A DNA stretch of 64,000 nt from UBA2266 sp964406945 (GTDB taxonomy: Bacteria > Planctomycetota > Phycisphaerae > Sedimentisphaerales > Anaerobacaceae): positions 84,308-148,307 of the forward strand of contig CAYOTO010000003.1 of assembly GCA_964406945.1 (NCBI GenBank), written 5' to 3'. A program made the position numbers and the translations under genes. Positions 1 through 9,396 of the stretch are shown here, piece by piece. A model generated the notes under the pieces. It saw only the letters and a program-made list of their open reading frames with translations, was not told the origin of the DNA and did not search any database. Position 1 is the stretch's first letter. Each line of letters opens with the position of its first letter.

Positions 1-102
1 TGGCAGCTTAATCGCACCCCAGACCCGCTGGGCCGTTAACATTACCAAAGCTAACAGACAGCAAGCGACTATATTTCTGGCATGTTTCTCGGTCTTATAC
101 AT
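1..102 (-). CDS. N-terminus of a secreted protein (partial, runs off left edge)
   Basis: Reading the minus strand from an ATG at 102 gives 34 codons open to the window edge. The peptide has a short basic start (MYKTEKHARN) and then a hydrophobic stretch (IVACCLLALVMLTA) ending near VWGA, which is the layout of a Sec signal peptide. Only the export signal is visible, so the function is unknown. It is divergent from the gene at 312. No strong Shine-Dalgarno is present (only AAAGGC directly before the ATG), so the start is uncertain. Confidence 0.5.
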   Translation of the reverse strand, partial: MYKTEKHARNIVACCLLALVMLTAQRVWGAIKLP

Positions 103-169
103 GCCTTTATGATAGCATTTGAGGACCGCAATTAAAATAACGTATATCCGGATGCCAGAGCGTAATTCA

Positions 170-198
170 TTGACAATGTGCGTTGTGGATGCCATTAT
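170..198 (+). promoter_or_regulatory. Predicted sigma70-type promoter for the 312 gene
   Basis: A perfect TTGACA (170-175) is followed after 17 bp by CATTAT (193-198). Transcription would start near 205, giving a leader of about 105 nt before the ATG at 312. This is a pattern match only. Confidence 0.45.
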
Positions 199-311
199 AT
201 GTACATGAAATGTGGCCGCAGCATTCCATATACTGACTTCTAAGCAGTTCTGAGGCTGCCCCAATGACCTCGACAGGCTTTTTACATGCTAAATTGATGA
301 GGACAACTCCC

Positions 312-3300
312 ATGATCAGACGAAATTCACTTGCTGTCTGCCTTCTGTTGCTGAATCTCCTATTGACCACCGATGTCGCCCTTGGCCTTTCAGCCGCGGA
401 CATTCTCCGCAAAACCGGTGTGAAAGGCGGGCTTGTGGTCCATCTGGGCTGCGGCGACGGCGAACTCACATCGCAACTGCGCGCATCGGACGCCTACCTC
501 CTTCACGGTCTCGATAAGGATCCTGACAAAATCGAAAAGGCCCGCACCCGTATGCTCGAAAAAAAAATCTACGGCAAGATTTCCGTAGATCTGCTGGAAG
601 GCGAAAATCTGCCCTACATCGACAATACTGTGAATCTCATTGTTGTCGAGAATGCTTACGACGTTTCCGAGTCCGAGCTTATGCGGGTCCTTGCACCCAA
701 CGGCGTTGCCTATGTCAAGAGTGACGACATCTGGACAAAGAAAACCAAACCCCGTCCGGAAAACATCGACGACTGGACGCACTACATGCACGATCCGAGC
801 AACAACGCGGTTGCCCACGACACGGCCATCGGGCCGCTACGGTACTTGCAGTGGGAAGCTGATCCCAGGTATGCGCGGCATCACGAGTTCACTTCCAGTG
901 TCGCCGCCGTTGTTTCTTCCGGCGGCAGAATATTTTCTATAATCGATATGGGAAGCCGCGCTTCGATTCACATGCCGCCAAAGTGGCGACTTACCGCCCG
1001 CGATGCATTCAACGGGATCGAGCTGTGGGAAAGATCCATCGACTCATGGTTCAATCATCGCTGGCCTCTGAAGGACGGACCCGCTCAGCCGCCGAGACGC
1101 CTCGTAGCAGTGGGCAACAGCGTATACGTTACGCTGGGCCTCGAAGCGCCGGTCAGCAAACTCGATGCCGCAACCGGCGAACTTTTGAAAACCTATGACG
1201 GAACCGAATATACGGAAGAGATAATCGTCAGCGACGGCACGCTGTTTGTTCTCAAAAACAATCGTTCGATGAATCCGAAAGATTATCATCCAAAACTCAT
1301 GGTGTGCTGGGACGAGAAAAACCGCACTATGAAGAAGGCCGAAGGTTATCTTCTTACACCGGAAGACAGAAGTATACTCGCCATAGATGCCGAAACCGGA
1401 AAACATCTGTGGAAATCCGAATCCCCCGTAGAGCCACTCACCCTGGCCGTCGATGAAAACGGCGTGTTTTTTCATAACTGGAAACAGGTCGTATGTCTGG
1501 ACATAAAGACAGGTCGCCAAAAATGGCATTCGGAGCCTGTAGACCAGAGGGACAGCATGGGCTATGTCTACGGCCCCACTCTGGTGCTGTACGAGGACGT
1601 GGTACTGTTCGCGGACGGCCGGCTTAAACGCAAAATCAGGGGACTGTCCAAGAGGGACGGTGAGCTTCTGTGGTCGGCGCCGCATTATCCGGCCGGGCAT
1701 GCCGGTTCGGCCGAAGATCTTCTGGTCATAGACGGACTTGTCTGGTGCGGAAAGATTGCAGGCGGCGGCCATTCGGGTGTGATGACCGGCCGCGACCCTC
1801 GAACCGGGCGGGTAAAACGGGAATTCACGCCTGATGTAAAGACGTACTGGTTCCATCACCGCTGTTACCGCGCCAAAGCAACCGACAAATACTTCCTGGC
1901 ATCCAGAACCGGCATAGAATTCGTCGACATTCGAAACAAAACATGGGAAACCCACCACTGGGTCCGCGGCGCCTGCACCTACGGCATCCTGCCCTGCAAC
2001 GGCCTCGTGTACGCACCGCCACACCCCTGTGCGTGTTATCTGGACGCCAAGCAGGCCGGCTTCTGTGCCCTGGCGCCCGGTTCGCAGAGAACTTTGAAGA
2101 ACTCCCTCGATGCTGCCGATAGGCTGGTCAAAGGCCCGGCTTACGGCGCCAAACCCGAGGCCGGTGGCGGAAAGAGTGATCAGTGGCCTACTTATCGTCA
2201 CGACGCGGCCCGGAGTGGCGCCACGCCTGCCGAGGTAAAGACCCCGATTGCGAAAATCTGGCGAACCGATCTCGGCGCCGAACCCACAAGCCCGGTGGCC
2301 GCCGACGGCAGGGTCTTCACTGCATCGAAATCCACCCACACCCTCTACGCACTGGATGCCGCCACGGGCGAAAAACTCTGGACTTTCACAACCGGCGCCG
2401 AAGTCGATTCACCGCCGACCATTTACGGAAATCTGGTTCTATTCGGCTGCACGGACGGCAAAGTCTACTGCCTGCGGGCGGCCGACGGAGAACTCGTATG
2501 GCGATTCCGGGCCGCGCCTCGGGACTTAAGACTTATATCCTACGGAAAACTTCAGTCAGTATGGCCCGTACACGGCAGCGTGCTTGTCCAAAACGGCATT
2601 GTGCATTTCGTTGCCGGCCGATCGACCTTCCTCGACGGCGGACTCAGGTTTTACCGCCTGGATGCCGCCACGGGGCGAGTGCTTTTCGAAGGCGTTATTG
2701 ACGATCAAAAAAGCCCGCAGAAGGACGTCAAAGTCCTGAACATGCCGACCGCTCTGCCCGACATTCTGTCAAGCGACGGCCAGACTGTGTACATGCGGGC
2801 CCAGGCCTTTGATGCAAACGGTAAACGCATTCAGACCGTTGACCCCATGACCGAACCCTTCCAGCGAGCCACCGAGCAGTTGGGCAAAAACACACATCTA
2901 TTCAGTCCTACCGGGTTTCTCGACAGCGACGCGTGGCACCGATCTTACTGGCTGTTCGGCAGAGCCTTTTCATCCGGATGCAACTGGTGGTACCGCGCCG
3001 GAAGGTACGCCCCGGCCGGCAGAATGCTCGTCTTCGACGATGAGCGGGTCTACGGATTCGGACGCGAACCCGGGCTGTTCGTCTGGTCTCACGTGCTCGA
3101 AAATCATCTCTTCTGCTCGTCGAAACAGGCAGACCCCGAAGACATCGAACGCGTCAAACAATGGAGCCGAAAATCGGGAAGAAACGCCGTATTCAACCGA
3201 GAGTTTACCCGGCACGCTGCTCTCGAAGCCCGCCTGGCGCCTGAACTTTACTGGTCCAAGATGCATCCGAACCTGCACGTTCGGGCAATGGTCCTGGCCG

Positions 3301-3581
3301 GTCAAAAGCTTTTTGTCGCCGGACCTCCGGACGTCGTGGACGAAGATAAGGCCTTCGAAAACCCCTTCGATCCGGAGATTGTAGCAGCACTGGCCAGACA
3401 GGATGCTGCGTATCAGGGCAAAGAAGGTGCAAAGTTGATGGCCGTCTCGACAGACGACGGCAGACAACTCCTGCAACTGGATCTGCCAGCGATCCCGGTT
3501 TGGGATGGAATGGCCGCGTCCGGCGGCTGTTTGTTCATTAGCACCGCAGACGGCAAAATCACTTGCTTTGCCGCCAAATGA
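312..3581 (+). CDS. Exported protein: methyltransferase-like fold plus PQQ-type beta-propellers (copy 1)
   Basis: The protein is 1089 aa. The start at 312 is chosen because GATGAGG precedes it and a signal peptide follows at once (MIRRNSLAVCLLLLNLLL). Residues about 30-140 resemble a class I SAM-methyltransferase core: motif I HLGCGDGE (44-51), an acidic residue after strand 2 (GLDKD, 66-70), and a later strand ending in APNGVAYV. From about residue 150 the protein is made of quinoprotein-like propeller blades with repeats such as LDAATGE.L and DAETGKHLW. A second propeller starts near residue 640 (WPTYRHDAARSG). No catalytic residues for a PQQ dehydrogenase were identified. It is followed after 40 nt by a full-length paralogue. 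The role is unknown; a periplasmic or surface scaffold or sensor is possible. SAM is not expected outside the cytoplasm, so the methyltransferase fold may be catalytically silent. Confidence 0.85.
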   Translation: MIRRNSLAVCLLLLNLLLTTDVALGLSAADILRKTGVKGGLVVHLGCGDGELTSQLRASDAYLLHGLDKDPDKIEKARTRMLEKKIYGKISVDLLEGENLPYIDNTVNLIVVENAYDVSESELMRVLAPNGVAYVKSDDIWTKKTKPRPENIDDWTHYMHDPSNNAVAHDTAIGPLRYLQWEADPRYARHHEFTSSVAAVVSSGGRIFSIIDMGSRASIHMPPKWRLTARDAFNGIELWERSIDSWFNHRWPLKDGPAQPPRRLVAVGNSVYVTLGLEAPVSKLDAATGELLKTYDGTEYTEEIIVSDGTLFVLKNNRSMNPKDYHPKLMVCWDEKNRTMKKAEGYLLTPEDRSILAIDAETGKHLWKSESPVEPLTLAVDENGVFFHNWKQVVCLDIKTGRQKWHSEPVDQRDSMGYVYGPTLVLYEDVVLFADGRLKRKIRGLSKRDGELLWSAPHYPAGHAGSAEDLLVIDGLVWCGKIAGGGHSGVMTGRDPRTGRVKREFTPDVKTYWFHHRCYRAKATDKYFLASRTGIEFVDIRNKTWETHHWVRGACTYGILPCNGLVYAPPHPCACYLDAKQAGFCALAPGSQRTLKNSLDAADRLVKGPAYGAKPEAGGGKSDQWPTYRHDAARSGATPAEVKTPIAKIWRTDLGAEPTSPVAADGRVFTASKSTHTLYALDAATGEKLWTFTTGAEVDSPPTIYGNLVLFGCTDGKVYCLRAADGELVWRFRAAPRDLRLISYGKLQSVWPVHGSVLVQNGIVHFVAGRSTFLDGGLRFYRLDAATGRVLFEGVIDDQKSPQKDVKVLNMPTALPDILSSDGQTVYMRAQAFDANGKRIQTVDPMTEPFQRATEQLGKNTHLFSPTGFLDSDAWHRSYWLFGRAFSSGCNWWYRAGRYAPAGRMLVFDDERVYGFGREPGLFVWSHVLENHLFCSSKQADPEDIERVKQWSRKSGRNAVFNREFTRHAALEARLAPELYWSKMHPNLHVRAMVLAGQKLFVAGPPDVVDEDKAFENPFDPEIVAALARQDAAYQGKEGAKLMAVSTDDGRQLLQLDLPAIPVWDGMAASGGCLFISTADGKITCFAAK

Positions 3582-3621
3582 TTAATGACCGCGCCTTGAG
3601 TATTCAGGAGAACACGTTGCT

Positions 3622-6600
3622 ATGCGAAAACGAGCTTTTTTCATTCTGGTAATCCTGTTGCTGACCGCAACTTGTTTCGGTTCAGTAAATGACATCGTGC
3701 AGTCCTCCGGTGTCAAGGGGGGGGTAATTGTGCACCTCGGCTGTGGAAACGGCAAAGAAGCCGCAGAACTGCTGATAAACGACCGCTATATTGTTCAGGG
3801 ACTCGACGTCGATCCCGCAAAGGTTGCTCAGGCCAGACAAAATCTTCTAAGCACCGGAGTCTATGGCCAAGTGTCTGTTAGTCAATTTGACGGGCAAAAT
3901 CTGCCCTATGTTGACAATCTGGTGAATCTGCTTATTGTCGGCGATAGATTCCGGGTTTCGGATGAGGAAATCACACGGGTACTCGTACCGCAGGGAGTCG
4001 CACTTGTCGACGGTCGCAAAATCGTAAAACCATGGCCGTCCGAGATTGACCAGTGGACCCACTTTTTGCACGGACCCGACAACAACGCCGTCGCCCGCGA
4101 TACACGCATCGGCGCTCCGCGATGCATACAATGGACTTCACCGCCCAGATGGGGCAGAAGCCATGAAGAACTCGCCAGTATGAGTGCGGCCGTCAGCGCC
4201 AACGGCAGGGTCTTCTTTATAGTCGACAAGGCGCCTCTGGCCTCCATAAGGTTCATGGGAAAATGGGAACTGGTTGCAAGAGATGCTTTCAACGGCAAAC
4301 TGCTCTGGGAAAGAAGAATCGACAAGTGGAACGACCACTTACGCCATTTCCGCTCAGGTCCACTGCATTTGCCGCGGAGACTGGTTGCTGTAGGTGATTC
4401 GATCTACGTAACTCTTGGAATAGATGCCCCCGTCAGCAAGCTGGATGCCGCGACCGGCAAAGTCCTCAAAGTCTACGAAGGAACCAAGCGGGCCGAGGAA
4501 ATACTGATTCAAGACGGTATAATGTATCTGGCAGTGGGTACATCCGAAATCAACCGAACCGGCGGCGGTCTCCACGAAAGGGGAGAACCCGAGCCTACCG
4601 ACTACCGCTATATTGCCGCCATCGACACGGCTACCGGCAAGCAGTTGTGGAAGAAATCCTTTGGTGATGAATATCTGCTGCCGTTGTCTCTGACAGTCCG
4701 CGATGACAGCGTGTATTGTCAAACCACTGCCGGTATAAGGCGGCTGGACGCAAAGTCCGCGGGCACAGTATGGATGACCCCAAGACTCACCCCTGCCAGA
4801 AGAATGTCATTTGCACCGCCTACTATTGTTGCCACGGACAAGGTTTTGCTTTGCGCCGACAGGGCCGCCGGTGATAATAATGCCGCCAGGGGAGCGGTGG
4901 AATGGGGCGTTCACGGCTGGAATGAGCCGGGCTTTCCCAGAAGATCGAAATCTATCTTGAGAGCCTATTCAGTCGAGACCGGCGACGAACTTTGGAATAC
5001 ACCCTGCTCGGAGGACTACAACTCCGCCGTCGACGTTTTTGTCATAGGCGACACCGTCTGGGTCGGAGCGGATTTCAAGGGTTATGATCTACGAACCGGA
5101 AAACTCCGGAAAGACCTTGCCTGGAAGGGCGACCGCGTAGGTATGACGCATCATCGCTGCTACCGCAACAAAGCCAGCGAGCGATTCATCTTCACCGGCC
5201 GCAGCGGCATTGAAGTCGTCAGTCTGGTGGACGGCTGGCAGGGCAACAACAGTTGGATTCGCGGTACATGCCAGTATGGAATCATGCCCGCAAACGGTCT
5301 ACTGTACGCTCCCCCCGACGCCTGCGCATGTTTTCCCAAGGTAAAAGTACCCGGTATCTTTGCGGCCGCTCCTCAGCGAGGAAAAGACAATCGTATGACG
5401 TTTCCCGACGAACCGGTTCTGCACAAAGGCCCCGCCTTCGGCAGTTCGACCGATCTGAAGGCCGATGATGACGACTGGCCGATGTATCGCGGCGACATCT
5501 CGAGAGCCGGAGCATCTTCGACAGATCTTCCGCAGTCGGTGCAAAAGAAGTGGTCCACGCAGATCGGAGGCAGACTCACCCAGCCGATAATTGTCGGCTC
5601 AACGGTATTTGTCGCCGCGACAGACAGTCACACCCTTTACGCTGTGAAAGCCGCAGACGGTGCGAAAAAGTGGAGCTTCACCGCGGGCGGCAGAATCGAC
5701 AGTTCACCGACGGTGCACAAAGGCCTGGTCTTTTTCGGTTGCGCCGATGGCTGGATATACGCGCTCGATGCTTCCAGCGGCACACTCGCGTGGCGTTTCC
5801 GCACGGCGCCCGCCGAACGCATAATTGGTTCTTACGACCAACTCGAATCCGCCTGGCCGGTCCACGGCGCGGTGCTCGTGCAGAACGATGTACTCTACGC
5901 TGCGGCGGGCCGTTCGACCTACCTTGATTGCGGGATAGTCCTCTATCGCCTGAATCCGCTGACCGGAAAGCAACTGTCCGCAACCGTTCTCAGTGATCGC
6001 GACCCGGAGACCGGCCGACAGACGGGCGAAGAGCCGATTGCGCCTTTCGACATGGAGGGTTCGTCTTCGGACATCCTCTCCGGCGACGGTGAGTCGGTAT
6101 TCATGAAGCATCTTCAATTCGATGCGATGGGCAATGAGACCGACCGGGAAAAGCCGCACCTGTTCTCGATAACCGGCTTCCTGGGCGAAGAGTGGTTCGT
6201 TCGCTCTTATTGGCTCATAGGCACGGGCGTTGGCGCCGGCTGGGGCCATTGGGCCGATGCTGCTAATCAGGTCCCGGCCGGAAGAATACTGTGTTTCGAC
6301 GAAGAACAGGTGTACGGCTACGGCCGCAAACGAATCGCCAGCGGCGCCGCAGGCCACAAACTCGACACATATCACATATTCGCCGCCGATAAAGTCCTGA
6401 CATCGACCGGACCGGGACGGCGAAAATCCAAAAGGAACACTAAAGGTTCCGCCGATGTGCAAAACGACGGATGGTCCCATGAAGACTCCATTATTGTCCG
6501 CGCCATGGTTCTTACTCCCGACAAAATCGTCGTTGCCGGTCCCCCGGATCTCAGACAAAAGGCTCCCGACGCCATGGAGTACCGGAACGAACCTGAAGCT

Positions 6601-6777
6601 CTGGCCGCCTTCAGAGGAAGAAAAGGTGTGTTAATGCAGGTGCTCTCCAAAGAAGACGGCTCGAAGCTTTCGGAGTGCAAACTTGACGCTATGCCCGTAT
6701 TCGACGGCATGAGCGCCGCTTCAGGCAGCGTATTCGTTTCTTTGAAGGATGGCACTATACAATGCTGGGGACCGTAG
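3622..6777 (+). CDS. Exported protein: methyltransferase-like fold plus PQQ-type beta-propellers (copy 2)
   Basis: This 1051-aa protein is a tandem paralogue of the preceding gene. It has AGGAG 13 nt before the ATG and a signal peptide (MRKRAFFILVILLLTATCFG). The methyltransferase-like motif is kept as HLGCGNGKE (38-46), followed by GLDVDP. The linker motif with a DQWTHFLHGPDNNAVARD-type sequence matches copy 1. Propeller repeats (KLDAATGK, AIDTATGKQLW, ALDASSGTLAW) run to the C-terminus, with the second propeller opening at WPMYRGDISRAG. The two genes probably form one transcript. The pair diverged well before this strain, since identity is moderate and both frames are intact. It ends 15 bp from the convergent PL11 gene. 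Confidence 0.85.
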   Translation: MRKRAFFILVILLLTATCFGSVNDIVQSSGVKGGVIVHLGCGNGKEAAELLINDRYIVQGLDVDPAKVAQARQNLLSTGVYGQVSVSQFDGQNLPYVDNLVNLLIVGDRFRVSDEEITRVLVPQGVALVDGRKIVKPWPSEIDQWTHFLHGPDNNAVARDTRIGAPRCIQWTSPPRWGRSHEELASMSAAVSANGRVFFIVDKAPLASIRFMGKWELVARDAFNGKLLWERRIDKWNDHLRHFRSGPLHLPRRLVAVGDSIYVTLGIDAPVSKLDAATGKVLKVYEGTKRAEEILIQDGIMYLAVGTSEINRTGGGLHERGEPEPTDYRYIAAIDTATGKQLWKKSFGDEYLLPLSLTVRDDSVYCQTTAGIRRLDAKSAGTVWMTPRLTPARRMSFAPPTIVATDKVLLCADRAAGDNNAARGAVEWGVHGWNEPGFPRRSKSILRAYSVETGDELWNTPCSEDYNSAVDVFVIGDTVWVGADFKGYDLRTGKLRKDLAWKGDRVGMTHHRCYRNKASERFIFTGRSGIEVVSLVDGWQGNNSWIRGTCQYGIMPANGLLYAPPDACACFPKVKVPGIFAAAPQRGKDNRMTFPDEPVLHKGPAFGSSTDLKADDDDWPMYRGDISRAGASSTDLPQSVQKKWSTQIGGRLTQPIIVGSTVFVAATDSHTLYAVKAADGAKKWSFTAGGRIDSSPTVHKGLVFFGCADGWIYALDASSGTLAWRFRTAPAERIIGSYDQLESAWPVHGAVLVQNDVLYAAAGRSTYLDCGIVLYRLNPLTGKQLSATVLSDRDPETGRQTGEEPIAPFDMEGSSSDILSGDGESVFMKHLQFDAMGNETDREKPHLFSITGFLGEEWFVRSYWLIGTGVGAGWGHWADAANQVPAGRILCFDEEQVYGYGRKRIASGAAGHKLDTYHIFAADKVLTSTGPGRRKSKRNTKGSADVQNDGWSHEDSIIVRAMVLTPDKIVVAGPPDLRQKAPDAMEYRNEPEALAAFRGRKGVLMQVLSKEDGSKLSECKLDAMPVFDGMSAASGSVFVSLKDGTIQCWGP

Positions 6778-6791
6778 GCGATTGAGAACCT

Positions 6792-8618
6792 TCATTGTCC
6801 GATTGTTTCTATGTCGGGCCGTGGCGCATCCTGCATACCTTCGCCCATATAGAAGCCGGTGTGAGCGGGCTGATTGTAGCCGACGTTCTGCCAGGCTATC
6901 CCGAGTCTGTAAGTCGGATCGTGCATCAGTGTGTACTGGCGGTGATTGGACGGTATGGTTGTTGTGTAGATTCGCAGTTCGCGATTGTCGGTAGTTCGAC
7001 AGATCAGCTCTTCTCTCCAGTCCCCCAGAATATCGGCACAAAGGCAAGGATTGGATTTTGAGCCGTTGTTCCTGGAACAACCGTCTGCGCTGAGCAATCT
7101 TGTCGCTCTGCCCTCTTCATGATCCCATTTGCTTATAGTAACTCCGTCCAGTATCTCACGGAGGACATCCCCATCCCACCAAATCCCCATATTGCATGAC
7201 CGGGGCTTGGCCCGCGAAATCCTCTTGCCTTTGCAACTGTAAAGACCGTCCGAATCGTTCGTCCAGCACTCGTAGCCTGGATATCGCGGGTCAATGTCTA
7301 TTGCAAGTCCTCGCCCCGGGTCTCTGAGTTGCAGACCCCAGATAATCTCGCCGGTGGCTGCCTGGCGCAGATTTGCACCGTACCTGTGCCGCGGGCGTTC
7401 GTGAATCGCGAATATCTCCAGTCCCGGCCGGTCCGGATCGATGTCCGAAAGGTGCATGGCGTCACCGTGGCCGAGACTCGTCGTATACAGTCCCGTTCCG
7501 TCGTCGTCGATCGCGCAGGCTCCGTATATTATCTCATCCCTGCCGTCGGAATCGACGTCCGCTACACTCAGATTATGGTTGCCCTGTCCGGCGTATTCAC
7601 GGTTGTCCTCGTCGCTGTCGAAAGTCCAGATATTCTCCAGCTTGCCGTTCCGCCAGTTCCAAGCCGCCAGAACCGTCCGTGTGTAATAACCGCGACACAT
7701 TACCAGGCTGGGTCGCCGGCCGTCCAGGTACGCCACGCAAGCCAGAAACCTGTCCACACGGTTGCCGTAATCATCGCCCCAGTCTTCCACATCGCCCCGC
7801 GCCGGCACGTAATCGACCGTAGCCAGCGCCGCGCCGGTCTGCCCGTCGAAAACCGTCAGGTATTCCGGTCCCGACAATACGTAACCGCGGGCATTCCGGT
7901 AGTCGGCATCCGTATCTCCAATGACTTTGCCCTTGCCGTCGACAGCGCCATCGGCAGTCTTGCACGCCACCTCAGCTTTGCCGTCCCCGTCGAGGTCGTA
8001 CACCATGAACTGCGTATAATGCGCCCCTTCACGTATGTTCTTTCCCAGATTGATCCGCCAGAGAAAATCCCCGCTCAGATCGTAGGCTTCGAGTACAGGC
8101 GGATCCGTAAAGCCCCTCTGAGAATTATCCTTGCCTCGGCCCGCCTGATGAATCACTATCTCGTATTGACCGTCGCCGTCAAGGTCGCCAACCGATGCGT
8201 CATTGGGCGTATATCCCCCGGGCGTACGCAGGGGAATCGAAATGTACTTTCTTACGGGTGAATCTACATCTAAAGTACAGCTTCTGGAGGCAGGCAGCCG
8301 TTTGCCATTCAGGACCGGTCGCACAAACCATGAGTTTCTTGCGTCCGGATTGTATGCGCGGTCCACGAAATTGGTGGAGTCGATTACCGGGACCGTGTTC
8401 AGTTTCACGGGTTTGGCGTTGCCCGCGCGTCGGTATACGTCGAAACCGACGTTCTCGGAATCAGTACCCAACGATCGCCAGCCTACGTAGACTTCCGTCT
8501 TGTGTGCTCGAACTGCAATCAATCCTCTATCGAGGTATTCCATCTGCCGTGCGGCTTTCGTACCTGCCGCACCTGCAAGCAGGATAAGCGATGTAACTGT
8601 AAGTCTTAAAAGCTTCAT
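6792..8618 (-). CDS. Rhamnogalacturonan lyase, polysaccharide lyase family 11
   Basis: The protein is 608 aa with a signal peptide (MKLLRLTVTSLILLAGAAGTKA), so it is exported. The sequence has the features of PL11: a YLDRGLIAV..GVYVGWRSL-type N-terminus, a Fn3-like first part, then an eight-bladed propeller with Asp-rich calcium loops (VGDLDGDGQYEIV, YDLDGDGKAEVACKT, VADVDSDGRDEIIYG) and a C-terminus with YNQPAHTGFY. PL11 enzymes cleave the rhamnose-galacturonate backbone of pectin by beta-elimination. Released rhamnose could feed the catabolic genes at 43-54 kb. Translation starts 15 nt after the hemolysin III-type gene, so the two are probably co-transcribed. Confidence 0.93.
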   Translation of the reverse strand: MKLLRLTVTSLILLAGAAGTKAARQMEYLDRGLIAVRAHKTEVYVGWRSLGTDSENVGFDVYRRAGNAKPVKLNTVPVIDSTNFVDRAYNPDARNSWFVRPVLNGKRLPASRSCTLDVDSPVRKYISIPLRTPGGYTPNDASVGDLDGDGQYEIVIHQAGRGKDNSQRGFTDPPVLEAYDLSGDFLWRINLGKNIREGAHYTQFMVYDLDGDGKAEVACKTADGAVDGKGKVIGDTDADYRNARGYVLSGPEYLTVFDGQTGAALATVDYVPARGDVEDWGDDYGNRVDRFLACVAYLDGRRPSLVMCRGYYTRTVLAAWNWRNGKLENIWTFDSDEDNREYAGQGNHNLSVADVDSDGRDEIIYGACAIDDDGTGLYTTSLGHGDAMHLSDIDPDRPGLEIFAIHERPRHRYGANLRQAATGEIIWGLQLRDPGRGLAIDIDPRYPGYECWTNDSDGLYSCKGKRISRAKPRSCNMGIWWDGDVLREILDGVTISKWDHEEGRATRLLSADGCSRNNGSKSNPCLCADILGDWREELICRTTDNRELRIYTTTIPSNHRQYTLMHDPTYRLGIAWQNVGYNQPAHTGFYMGEGMQDAPRPDIETIGQ

Positions 8619-8633
8619 GGTTCACCCCGCGGG

Positions 8634-9281
8634 TCACAGACAGTAAAAAACGGCGAAATAGTGGCATATACTGCCCAGCAGTACAAATCCATGCCAGATG
8701 CAGTGGCCGTAAGGCAACTTCTTCCAGGCGTAGAACACCACCCCGACAGTATACAACAGACCGCCGGCCGCGAGCAATATGAGTGCTTCGGGCCTGACCT
8801 TGCTGAGAATCTGCTTGACAGCCAGCAGGCACAGCCAGCCCAGCGCCACATAAAGCACCAGCGACAGTTTGGGAAAACGAGCTGTCAGCGTACTCTCGTA
8901 GAGAACCCCCGCCGCTGCAATTCCCCATATTACCCCGAACAGGCTCCATCCCCACGGACCCCGAAGATTCACCAGCAGAAAGGGCGTGTAGGTCCCGGCG
9001 ATAAGCAGATAAATCGCCGAGTGGTCCAGAATTTTGAAGAAGCGTTTCAGCGGCAGATGGGCAACGCCGTGATACAACGTCGATGAGACGTACATGACGA
9101 TAAGAGTGCTGCCGTAAATTACGAAGCTCACAACATGCCAGACGCTGCCCCGCACCGAACCGAATACCGCAAGAAGCACCAGACCGGCGATACTCAGCCC
9201 CAGAGCGATTATGTGCAGCACACTACTGACGATTTCCTCGCCGACAGTGTACTTCTTAAAATCCTTGTCCGACAGCTTCAT
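8634..9281 (-). CDS. Hemolysin III / PAQR-family integral membrane protein
   Basis: The protein is 215 aa with about seven hydrophobic helices. It carries the family hallmarks: GEEIVSSVLHIIALGLS near the N-terminus (a conserved Ser and His), SSTLYHG, DHSAIYLLIAGTYTPF and a C-terminal WHGFVLLGSICHYFAV. The Ser/Asp/His positions match the putative metal site of the Hly-III/adipoR superfamily. The start at 9281 is chosen because further upstream in-frame codons run into the terminator hairpin at 9326-9360. The family's biochemical role in bacteria is not settled. Its position directly upstream of a pectin lyase gene is odd and may be only genomic proximity. Confidence 0.88.
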   Translation of the reverse strand: MKLSDKDFKKYTVGEEIVSSVLHIIALGLSIAGLVLLAVFGSVRGSVWHVVSFVIYGSTLIVMYVSSTLYHGVAHLPLKRFFKILDHSAIYLLIAGTYTPFLLVNLRGPWGWSLFGVIWGIAAAGVLYESTLTARFPKLSLVLYVALGWLCLLAVKQILSKVRPEALILLAAGGLLYTVGVVFYAWKKLPYGHCIWHGFVLLGSICHYFAVFYCL

Positions 9282-9325
9282 TTGGTTGCGGAACGATATC
9301 AAAAAAAAACACATTATGGCTGCAA

Positions 9326-9360
9326 TAAAAAGGGACAGCCGCAAAAACCGACTGTCCCTC
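9326..9360 (-). terminator. Intrinsic terminator after the ThuA-like gene
   Basis: On the minus strand the arms AGGGACAGTC and GGCTGTCCCT (one mismatch) enclose a T-rich loop and are followed by a TTTTATT tract. It lies 37 bp beyond the ThuA-like stop codon and upstream of the hemolysin III-type start. Confidence 0.8.
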
Positions 9361-9396
9361 GATGATCTAACCGCCTTGAATTCTCGCGGCCGAAAT

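Noticed and set aside
1044..2339. A 431-codon minus-strand open frame in the first propeller gene
   Set aside because: It is antisense to propeller repeats with a matching plus-strand frame, signal peptide and Shine-Dalgarno.
9282..9344. Longer N-terminus for the hemolysin III-type protein
   Set aside because: The upstream in-frame ATG codons lie in or beside the terminator hairpin at 9326-9360, and family members begin near the residue encoded at 9281.
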